Positions 1 through 5,831 of a stretch of DNA of 22,194 bases are shown one piece after another; position 1 is the first letter of the stretch, and each line of letters begins with the position of its first letter. The notes under the pieces were generated by a model. That model made no database searches and was not told where the DNA came from. It saw only the letters and a list, made by a program, of their open reading frames with translations. Source of the DNA: a virus. The DNA lies in IMG/VR virus record IMGVR_UViG_3300047557_002921, positions 1-22,194 of that record; one strand, given 5' to 3'. Both the position numbers and the translations under genes were made by a program.

Positions 1-1
1 A

Positions 2-70
2 AATGGCTCCATAGTGGACGTGGAGGTACCCCTTGTGACAGAAGCTGACGAACTTGTGCGATTGGATTAA
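2..70 (+). CDS. C-terminal end of an unidentified upstream gene (partial)
   Basis: The reading frame is open from base 2 and closes with TAA at 68-70. It gives 22 residues ending in the acidic sequence VTEADELVRLD. The other two frames close earlier or look less protein-like, and the next gene follows after 29 bases with its own ribosome binding site. This is the usual spacing inside this gene block, so I read it as the tail of a co-oriented gene. Too little remains to suggest a function. Confidence 0.5.
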   Translation, partial: NGSIVDVEVPLVTEADELVRLD

Positions 71-81
71 CCATTTCAACT

Positions 82-97
82 GATTCTTAGGAGAATC
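82..97 (+). promoter_or_regulatory. Small hairpin carrying the ribosome binding site of the 100-576 gene
   Basis: GATTCT (82-87) and AGAATC (92-97) form a perfect 6-bp stem around the loop TAGG. The Shine-Dalgarno sequence AGGAG (89-93) lies in the loop and the first bases of the 3' arm, six bases before the ATG at 100. The hairpin could either display or partly mask the ribosome binding site. A stem this short can arise by chance. Confidence 0.35.
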
Positions 98-99
98 TC

Positions 100-576
100 A
101 TGCCTTGCTATCTTGCCAATCTGACCAATGCCGATGTCACCATCGACGGCACGGTCGTCGCTGCCTTCAAAGCTTCGGTTTACCACCCCGGCCTGATCAC
201 TGACACCAATGTGGCTGCTGCCATCCTCGCTCGCACTATTACCGGTGTGAATGTCGATGATGCCGCCAAGGAAGTCTCCGATAAGAAGAAGGTGTACAAG
301 TACACCCCACTGACCGGCGTGACTCAGGCCATCCCCAATGACGCCGAAGAAGTTTACATTGTGCCGGCCGGCACAATTGCGGCGCTCACTCTGACCATGC
401 CTCCGGCGCCCTATGATGGTCAAGAACTGCGCATTGCCACTACTCAGATTGTGACCGCGCTCACCCACACGGCTCCAGTCGGCACTCTCCGGGGCGCACT
501 GACTGCCGGCACCGCCAATGGCTTCAGCAAGTGGAAGTGGAACGCCGCAGACACAACCTGGTATCGCATCGGTTGA
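100..576 (+). CDS. Putative virion fibre or decoration protein, codon-biased
   Basis: The product has 158 residues, and its start is fixed by AGGAG six bases upstream. There is no signal peptide or membrane segment. The first 60 residues are short predicted beta strands (DVTIDGTVVAAF) and a helix. The C-terminal half resembles the beta-rich end domain common in phage fibre and decoration proteins: VPAGTIAALTLTMP, then PYDGQELRI, ending in NAADTTWYRIG. That resemblance is pattern recognition, not a database match. Codon use is strongly C-ending; bases 361-420 count 40 G+C of 60, like the major capsid gene and unlike most neighbours. This suggests an abundant virion protein. Its place at the head of the fibre cassette fits either a fibre subunit or a capsid decoration protein, and I cannot decide between them. 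Confidence 0.65.
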   Translation: MPCYLANLTNADVTIDGTVVAAFKASVYHPGLITDTNVAAAILARTITGVNVDDAAKEVSDKKKVYKYTPLTGVTQAIPNDAEEVYIVPAGTIAALTLTMPPAPYDGQELRIATTQIVTALTHTAPVGTLRGALTAGTANGFSKWKWNAADTTWYRIG

Positions 577-581
577 TGATC

Positions 582-601
582 GCGGGCTCTTCGGAGCCCG
601 C
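582..601 (+). terminator. Perfect 8-bp hairpin with TTCG loop, possible weak terminator or processing site
   Basis: GCGGGCTC (582-589) and GAGCCCGC (594-601) pair perfectly around TTCG, an exceptionally stable tetraloop. The hairpin lies between the stop codon at 574-576 and the ribosome binding site of the next gene. Only AATTTC follows, so the U-tract needed for efficient intrinsic termination is poor. It may terminate partially, or protect the 3' end of the upstream message and so raise its level above the next genes. Confidence 0.45.
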
Positions 602-618
602 AATTTCAGGAGAACTGC

Positions 619-873
619 ATGCGAATGGTTACGGTTATCCGCAGCTATGTTGGGCGTAAGTTGGAGTTTGGTCCAATTACTATTGCGCCATGGAAATTCG
701 TAGAAGTCAACTATGCTGACTATCAGGCACTGCCTCAGGATGTACAGCAGAGCCTGAATCGGGCCAAATTGACTCGCGATATATCCATTCAACTGGTTGC
801 GGACGGTAATCCAGTCGACGAAATGAATGAGTCCACAGTGGTGCGAGTGTGGAGAGAGTCGGTGGGAGGCTAA
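619..873 (+). CDS. Small phage protein of unknown function
   Basis: The product has 84 residues; its ATG follows the ribosome binding site AGGAG at 608-612. I see no signal peptide, membrane segment or catalytic motif. The order appears to be beta strand (KLEFGPITIAP), an aromatic turn (PWKFVEV), a helix (LPQDVQQSLNRAKL) and a strand (DISIQLV). This order is loosely like the N-terminal domain of the 1252 and 1845 genes, so it may be a free-standing member of that adaptor family. The gene reads through to a 13-base gap before the next start, consistent with one transcript with its neighbours. Being expressed and structural is inference from position only. Confidence 0.6.
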   Translation: MRMVTVIRSYVGRKLEFGPITIAPWKFVEVNYADYQALPQDVQQSLNRAKLTRDISIQLVADGNPVDEMNESTVVRVWRESVGG

Positions 874-886
874 TATTGGAGGCCAT

Positions 887-1249
887 ATGGCTGAAGATTC
901 GAAGCCTGGATCATTCAATCCTTTGTCCAAACAACCTTACCATAGGCGTATGGCAGAGCAAAAACTTCAATCAATTGCAGATTCAGCTCTGCTGAAAGTG
1001 CTGCAGTACATAATGACAGCGGTGTTTATTCCAATGTCATTGTGGGCACTGAACGCGGTGCTTGGGCGTCTGCAAGCGGTCGAAGACGCTGTGAATAAGA
1101 ATAATTTAGCCTCAGCTACAATCGAGCTTAGGCTTCAAAGTCTGGAGCGTTCGCAGCACGAACGTGATACGACAATCAGACTGCTGACCGAAAAGACACT
1201 AGGTAATGAGTACGAAATCCGTGCTCTCAAAACTCCGCAGGGGAAATGA
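887..1249 (+). CDS. Single-TM coiled-coil membrane protein (holin-like or inner-membrane spanin candidate)
   Basis: I place the start at the ATG at 887, because GGAGG (878-882) lies just before it; the frame could extend to 827, but no ribosome binding site supports that. The product has 120 residues. Residues 1-36 are charged and probably cytoplasmic. Residues 38-60 (VLQYIMTAVFIPMSLWALNAV) form one hydrophobic segment. Residues 60-113 are a charged helix rich in heptad-like Leu, Ile and Val, likely a coiled coil. One anchor plus a coiled coil fits an inner-membrane spanin, and also the one-segment holin-like proteins of many phages. The stop overlaps an in-frame ATG of the next gene. No endolysin is in the window, so a lysis role is unproven. 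Confidence 0.6.
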   Translation: MAEDSKPGSFNPLSKQPYHRRMAEQKLQSIADSALLKVLQYIMTAVFIPMSLWALNAVLGRLQAVEDAVNKNNLASATIELRLQSLERSQHERDTTIRLLTEKTLGNEYEIRALKTPQGK

Positions 1250-1251
1250 TC

Positions 1252-1569
1252 ATGGCCGTCCGAGTTCAAAGTCTTGTCAATTACGCTGTAACTCTTACGA
1301 ATCCAGCGTATACGTTTAAACCCTTCGAAACTAAGATTTTCCCAGATATTTCCATTATCACATCTAATCTGGCCGCTGAGGATGCCGCAGCAACGCTAAC
1401 CGCGGAGGTCCTGCCCAATATAGATGAGTATGACAGTAGCGGCTATGCCAAGGTCTCCAAAAGGGCTCGCAAATTGCAGATGCAGTTGAATCCGGCCGTA
1501 ATTCTGGATTCTTTGCTATTGATACAGGGTCCGCTACACCTGCTCGCACTTCCGACGGTGTTCATATGA
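1252..1569 (+). CDS. Adaptor-domain protein, probably disrupted by a frameshift
   Basis: As it reads, the gene encodes 105 residues. I chose ATG 1252 over ATG 1246 because the paralogue at 1845 starts at the same residue and AGGGGAA lies at a good distance. Residues 1-58 match the start of the 1845 product at about 38 of 58 positions (shared SLVNYA, NPAYT, KPFE, KIF). The likely role is attachment of a fibre to the virion. After about residue 69 the frame becomes unconvincing (hydrophobic, ending LLALPTVFI). The -1 frame instead gives a protein-like sequence to a stop at 1634, four bases before the next start. A base is therefore probably missing in the AAAAGGG run at 1459-1465, either a real mutation or a sequencing error. 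The repaired product would be 127 residues. Confidence 0.5.
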   Translation: MAVRVQSLVNYAVTLTNPAYTFKPFETKIFPDISIITSNLAAEDAAATLTAEVLPNIDEYDSSGYAKVSKRARKLQMQLNPAVILDSLLLIQGPLHLLALPTVFI

Positions 1570-1634
1570 TCACTAAAACCCATCGAAAGATTGCTCAATC
1601 AGGAGCAGTCCAGGTCGGTATCTTTAAAGGATGA
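1440..1634 (+). pseudogene. Out-of-frame continuation of the 1252 gene
   Basis: This -1 frame is open from 1440 to TGA at 1632-1634 and has no ATG or GTG before 1566, so it cannot be a normal gene alone. The residues look coding: QIADAVESGRNSGFFAIDTG, then TSDGVHMITKTHRKIAQSG. The DGVH then HRKIA pattern recalls the Asp-His block at the end of SGNH/GDSL esterases, but the rest of such an enzyme is absent, so I treat that likeness as weak. Ending four bases before the lipoprotein start is normal operon spacing and supports this as the original reading frame. Confidence 0.45.
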
Positions 1635-1638
1635 GATC

Positions 1639-1842
1639 ATGAAATACAGCTCTTCCATTGCAGCCGTACTCCTTATCATGACCCTGACAGGTTGTAGTAG
1701 TATGGAGAAGACCTTCGAAAACCGTGTTGCATGCACAGCTGACGGTAAGCAATTGCTGGTAGCATCGCTGTATGGTCCAATCGGGGTTGCTTCCAAAATT
1801 TCACCGGACGATGCCGCAGTCATTTGTGGCAAGAAGGAATAA
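1639..1842 (+). CDS. Small outer-membrane lipoprotein
   Basis: The product has 67 residues; the start is ATG 1639 with AGGA at 1628-1631. An upstream ATG at 1591 has no ribosome binding site and would put 16 polar residues before the signal peptide. Residues 1-18 are a lipoprotein signal peptide (MKYSSSIAAVLLIMTLTG) ending in the lipobox LTGC, with Cys19 the lipidated residue. Ser20 after it favours the outer membrane under the usual +2 rule. The mature part has 49 residues with two further Cys (32 and 63) that could form a disulphide. It is not proline-rich, so it does not look like a classic outer-membrane spanin. Its place among receptor-binding genes suggests a receptor-masking, superinfection-exclusion role as known for T5 Llp or phage Cor proteins, by context only. 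Confidence 0.7.
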   Translation: MKYSSSIAAVLLIMTLTGCSSMEKTFENRVACTADGKQLLVASLYGPIGVASKISPDDAAVICGKKE

Positions 1843-1844
1843 TC

Positions 1845-2729
1845 ATGGCTGTCCAAGTCGTCAGTTTGGTTAACTATGCCATTACACTGCTCAATCCTGC
1901 GTATACGCTGAAGCCATTCGAGAATAAGATTTTTACAGATCTTTCGACGATAACTTCGGATCTTGCTACGCATGATTCGATGAAGCGGCTTCAGGCTGAA
2001 GTAATCACGCCGATCGATTTGGATGACGGCGGAGGTCAAGCGATTGTGACGGCCAAAAGCGCCATTGAAGCCGACGCTCTAGTGTCAAGGGCCGGGATTT
2101 CGCTCAAGACGCTAGCGGAAATGCTTGCGTGGGCTCCGGCCGATGGCACGAGCTGCTACGTCACCGACCTTTACTCTGGCGTGCGCGGACTCTTCGCGTA
2201 CCACCAGGCCAGCGGCAAGTGGCGCCCGACAGCCATGGTGCTTGTTGACCGAAGCCTGACGCTTGACAGCGGCGTCAACTCGACGGCAGAGCAGTACATC
2301 AAAAGCCTGAGCATCCCTGCCGGTCTGCTGTTCACCGGCTGCGAAATTCTTTTTGAATACACGCTTGCGCGCTCAAACACGACCGATGCCGGAACAACAG
2401 CCAGCTTCCGCATCGGGAACCTTGGGACGATTTCGGACGCGGCCCGGGGAAACGGTAGTGGATGCGCATCCCTGACATCCACTGTCCGAACCTATGGCAA
2501 CTCGTATCGCCTTAGAGTCGTGGGTGCAACACAAGTCGAAAAGGTGGGGGCACCAACGACGTCAGGGGCCGGGTTCGCTGCCGGTGGGACGTCACTTGCC
2601 GTTGGGGCGTGGGACGTCGGCGACACCACACAGCGCCTCTACTTCGCGCCGACTGTGCAACTCGCTGCAGCCACCGGCTCAACGCTGCCGCAAATCGGTT
2701 ACTGCGCCCTCTGGCTGCTGCCAAGCTGA
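1845..2729 (+). CDS. Tail fibre or receptor-binding protein with adaptor N-terminus
   Basis: The product has 294 residues; AAGGA at 1834-1838 selects ATG 1845, three bases after the lipoprotein stop. Residues 1-60 are the adaptor domain shared with the 1252 gene. Residues about 85-130 (WAPADGTSCYVTDL, then GLFAYHQASGKWRPT) look like a small knob or carbohydrate-binding module. Residues about 130-294 look like a beta-sandwich (SIPAGLLFTGCEILFEYTLA, GYCALWLLPS) of the kind at the distal end of phage fibres. The N-terminal 60 codons have the base composition of the phage core, while the rest is GC-rich (38 of 60 at 2221-2280), so the distal part seems to have been exchanged by recombination near 2040. 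The tailspike gene follows at once. Receptor binding is inference from architecture. Confidence 0.65.
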   Translation: MAVQVVSLVNYAITLLNPAYTLKPFENKIFTDLSTITSDLATHDSMKRLQAEVITPIDLDDGGGQAIVTAKSAIEADALVSRAGISLKTLAEMLAWAPADGTSCYVTDLYSGVRGLFAYHQASGKWRPTAMVLVDRSLTLDSGVNSTAEQYIKSLSIPAGLLFTGCEILFEYTLARSNTTDAGTTASFRIGNLGTISDAARGNGSGCASLTSTVRTYGNSYRLRVVGATQVEKVGAPTTSGAGFAAGGTSLAVGAWDVGDTTQRLYFAPTVQLAAATGSTLPQIGYCALWLLPS

Positions 2730-2737
2730 GGTAGGCG

Positions 2738-4351
2738 ATGCAGTATCCCGTAGGCAATGAAGCGTTCATGACGCCCCGCGTTGTGACGCCGCAGATGTAC
2801 AACATCTACGCCGGCCGCACCGATGGCGTCAACGACGACAGTGACGCCATCATCTGGGCCATCACACAGGCCCTGGCGATGGGCAATGGTGGGGTTTACC
2901 TGGGCTCTGGTGTGTATCGGATCACCAAGCCCTTGGGCGGGCTGATCACGCGAGCCCTGGCGATCTGGGGTGATGGAATATCAAATTGCTGGATCGTCGT
3001 TGACCCGGCAATGTCCGGTGATGTCCTGGCCTTCAGCAACACTTGGTACGGCACAGATGTCGTCACCATGCCGGATGGTTCCACTTCGACTGGTCACCCA
3101 GTCACTGCCGTGACATGGCCCAACAACACGGCTCGCAAGTCTGGCGTGACGCTTCACGGCTTCTCCATCATCGGTGACCGGCGCACCTCGCAGACCCAGA
3201 ACGGGATCATCTTCTACGACCGCAACGACACAGTGAAGATGTCGCACGTCGAGGTGCAGTGCATTAAGGGCATTGGGCTGTGCCTTTCTGGCATCCCGTC
3301 GAACCCAGCGAGCAACGCGGCCTCGGTGCTGCGCGAGTCAGAGATCAGCAGCGTGCAACTGCGCTGGTGCGGCGACATGGCCACAGCACGGCCGGCGTTG
3401 GTGCTCAACTCGACCGACAAGGGGTCGGCGTCCTATGACGACGCCTGCAACTACAACCGGCTTCGCGACATCAAGGTGATCTTCTGCGAAGGCACCGGCT
3501 TCCAAACGAACACTTACAACGTCAACTCAAACAACTCGTCGAACAACGAGATCGAGATCACGGTGGACTCGCCAGTGATGCCGCCCGTGGCATTCGCGCG
3601 TGCTGCAAACGGCGCAACCTCGATCACGAATGGAGTTATGACGGTGGCTGCGGGAGGACTGGCGGAAGGTCAGTTCGCGGCCGCCCAGTACATCTGCAAT
3701 GCAGCCGTCCCGCCGGGCACATACATCTCCTCGGTGCTCTCGGAAGCTGGCGGCGGCGGACAGTATCAGCTCGCGCACCGAACGCTCGACCTGAGCGACT
3801 TCAGCAAGACATCTGGTGAACTTTTCGATGTCCGCTCGCAGGTGCCTCTGATCCAGATTGGTGGTGGTCACTTCGGTGATCGGTGGAGGATCACGATCAA
3901 CGCTCGCAACGTGCTCAGTAGCGGGTGCTGCGGGATCGAGTTCAACCAGAACCCTTTGGACGTGAACGGCGCAAAGACAGGCACTTGCACGCTAGAGCTA
4001 TCCAATGGACCCCTGCCCCTGGTGATGCTCTTCACTGTCATCTCATCGCTGCATGTCGATTGGACGCTCCGCAGCGTCATCGCCACTGATCCGCCTACCC
4101 CACAAACGGCGATTGCCGCACTGACCATCAATCAGTCGGTCACGGTCAATACCTACGGCGAGTACATCGCGAGCCGCTTATCCATCGGTGGGGGCGGCAC
4201 CGCCTTGACTCGCTTGCACGTCTACCCAGGTGGCGAGCGAATTGTGGAGACCCTGCCGCCCGCGATCAAGTACCCAAACGCTCTACTTGTGCAGCGCAGT
4301 GATCACCACCAGTACGTGTCGGACGGCTCAAGCTGGACGCAGGTCACCTGA
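2738..4351 (+). CDS. Tailspike, pectate-lyase-like beta-helix (putative depolymerase)
   Basis: The product has 537 residues. GAGGT at 2728-2732 overlaps the previous stop and selects ATG 2738 over the internal ATG at 2768. Residues about 20-65 carry the typical start of the Pectate_lyase_3 fold: DGVNDDSDAIIWAITQAL, then GGVYLGSGVYRI. Repeated short strands follow (GVTLHGFSIIGD, NGIIFYDR, VKMSHVEVQCIKGIGL), as expected of a right-handed beta-helix. The C-terminus ends in a compact QYVSDGSSWTQVT. Such trimeric spikes bind and often cut capsular or lipopolysaccharide sugars. I cannot assign catalytic residues, so enzyme activity is inferred from the family. The gene is GC-rich throughout (41 of 60 at 3361-3420), in sharp contrast to the terminase gene after it, a sign of acquisition. 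Confidence 0.8.
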   Translation: MQYPVGNEAFMTPRVVTPQMYNIYAGRTDGVNDDSDAIIWAITQALAMGNGGVYLGSGVYRITKPLGGLITRALAIWGDGISNCWIVVDPAMSGDVLAFSNTWYGTDVVTMPDGSTSTGHPVTAVTWPNNTARKSGVTLHGFSIIGDRRTSQTQNGIIFYDRNDTVKMSHVEVQCIKGIGLCLSGIPSNPASNAASVLRESEISSVQLRWCGDMATARPALVLNSTDKGSASYDDACNYNRLRDIKVIFCEGTGFQTNTYNVNSNNSSNNEIEITVDSPVMPPVAFARAANGATSITNGVMTVAAGGLAEGQFAAAQYICNAAVPPGTYISSVLSEAGGGGQYQLAHRTLDLSDFSKTSGELFDVRSQVPLIQIGGGHFGDRWRITINARNVLSSGCCGIEFNQNPLDVNGAKTGTCTLELSNGPLPLVMLFTVISSLHVDWTLRSVIATDPPTPQTAIAALTINQSVTVNTYGEYIASRLSIGGGGTALTRLHVYPGGERIVETLPPAIKYPNALLVQRSDHHQYVSDGSSWTQVT

Positions 4352-4403
4352 TTTCCCATCCCCTGCCGGTGGGACCAGTCCACCCCTCCATCGTTAACAT
4401 TTA

Positions 4404-5822
4404 ATGACCGTCCATTTTAAACTCTATCCAAAGCAGAAGCGAGCCCTAACCTCGCCTGCTTTGGAAATCTTGTACGGCGGAGCTGCCGGCGCAGGTAAGA
4501 GTTATATGATGCGAGTACTTGCAATCGTACTCTGTATGGAAATTGCCAACATTAAGGTGTTTCTGTTCAGGCGGTTGTATAAGGAACTTTACATTAACCA
4601 CGTCTTCTCTGCAGACGGCTTCCTGGTAATGCTGAAGCCGTTTATTGATGCAGGAGATGTTGTATTTAATAAGTCAGACGGTGTTCTGAATTTCTGGAAC
4701 GGCGCTCAGATTTATTTGTGCCATTGCCAGCACGAAAACGACATCAACAGCTATCTGGGCGCTGAGATTCATCTTTTGCTCATTGATGAGGCTACGCAAT
4801 TCACTGAGAAAATGATTCGATTCATTCGCACACGTGTGCGACTCGGTGGCCTTAATGTTCCTGATAAGTGGAAAAATCTATTGCCAAAAATCATATATGG
4901 CACTAATCCAGGTGGGGTCAGTCATAGCTATTTTAAGCGTGGCTTTGTATCTCATGGATCAGGTCATGTATTTAAGGCGCCCGTAAGTGATGGAGGCATG
5001 ACCCGCGAATTCATCCCAGCCTTGTCTAAGGAGAACTCTATATTGATGCGTAATGATGCATCTTATAGTGAGCGAATTATGGGTCTGGGCGATGATCGCC
5101 TTGCCCAGGCCTACCTTGAAGGTAATTGGGATCTGGAAGAGGGTGCAGCCTTCAGTGATCTTTGGGATCCAAATGTGCACATTATCGAGCAAATCGAAAT
5201 CCCGAGAACTTGGACTCTAGATAGAAGCCATGATTACGGCTATTCTGCCCCAGGAGCCACGCTCTGGTGCGCAGAAAGTGATGGTACACGTGCCATTATC
5301 AATAACCGATACGTAATCGTTCCAAGAAAGTCAATTATCATTCTGTCAGAGCAGTATCTTGCTGACAAGGAGGATAAGGGCCTGAGATTGCTGCCTTTTG
5401 AGATAGGTCAGCGTATTCATGATCATGAGCAAAATCTTGGCCTTAGACCTCGTACTCAGGCTGGCCCAGCTGATTCATCCATTTTCGATAAGGATCGAGG
5501 CATGACCTCGATTCATGATGAGTATGTAAAGCGTGGCGTTCGATTCACTAAGGCTGATAAACGACCCGGTAGTCGTGAGCGGGGTTTTGTATTAACCAGG
5601 CAGCGACTAAAGGCCGCTGTCACCCGTAATTTTGAGCAGCCATGGCTTTTGGTGCATAGGAACTGTGTTCATACCATAAGCCAACTACCCGAGTTGCCAA
5701 TAGATCCGGAGAATCCTCAAGATGTCGATTCCAGTGCTAATGATCATATTTATGATGCATGGAAATACCGTGCATTGAAGAGCTCCCTTACAGCAGGCAC
5801 TAGTGCTGTACACGGCACCTAA
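4404..5822 (+). CDS. terL: Terminase large subunit
   Basis: This is the ATP-driven DNA packaging motor and nuclease, 472 residues. Residues 25-33 (GGAAGAGKS) are the Walker A motif, 124-129 (LLLIDE) the Walker B with catalytic Glu129, and GTNPGG (166-171) the coupling motif. The C-terminal RNase H-like nuclease shows acidic residues at Asp277 (HDYGYS), Asp357 (GPADSS) and Asp447/Asp451 (NDHIYDAW). Both activities look intact. ATG 4404 is the first start in the frame, since a TAA lies at 4395-4397. No good Shine-Dalgarno sequence precedes it; the 52 bases after the tailspike hold only a weak GC-rich stem at 4368-4384. No small terminase subunit is directly upstream, where it usually lies; it may be elsewhere or displaced by the spike cassette. 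Confidence 0.95.
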   Translation: MTVHFKLYPKQKRALTSPALEILYGGAAGAGKSYMMRVLAIVLCMEIANIKVFLFRRLYKELYINHVFSADGFLVMLKPFIDAGDVVFNKSDGVLNFWNGAQIYLCHCQHENDINSYLGAEIHLLLIDEATQFTEKMIRFIRTRVRLGGLNVPDKWKNLLPKIIYGTNPGGVSHSYFKRGFVSHGSGHVFKAPVSDGGMTREFIPALSKENSILMRNDASYSERIMGLGDDRLAQAYLEGNWDLEEGAAFSDLWDPNVHIIEQIEIPRTWTLDRSHDYGYSAPGATLWCAESDGTRAIINNRYVIVPRKSIIILSEQYLADKEDKGLRLLPFEIGQRIHDHEQNLGLRPRTQAGPADSSIFDKDRGMTSIHDEYVKRGVRFTKADKRPGSRERGFVLTRQRLKAAVTRNFEQPWLLVHRNCVHTISQLPELPIDPENPQDVDSSANDHIYDAWKYRALKSSLTAGTSAVHGT

Positions 5823-5831
5823 GGATTGGAT

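Noticed and set aside
76-930. 284-codon open frame on the minus strand
   Set aside because: It crosses three well-supported + strand genes with good ribosome binding sites, and its translation shows no domain or sensible composition.
1440-1634. Complete SGNH/GDSL esterase
   Set aside because: Only a DGVH and HRKIA-like end is visible; the nucleophile block and most of the domain are missing.
4827-4840. 14-base perfect palindrome CGCACACGTGTGCG in the terminase gene
   Set aside because: About one palindrome of this length is expected by chance in a window of this size, and it lies in constrained coding sequence.
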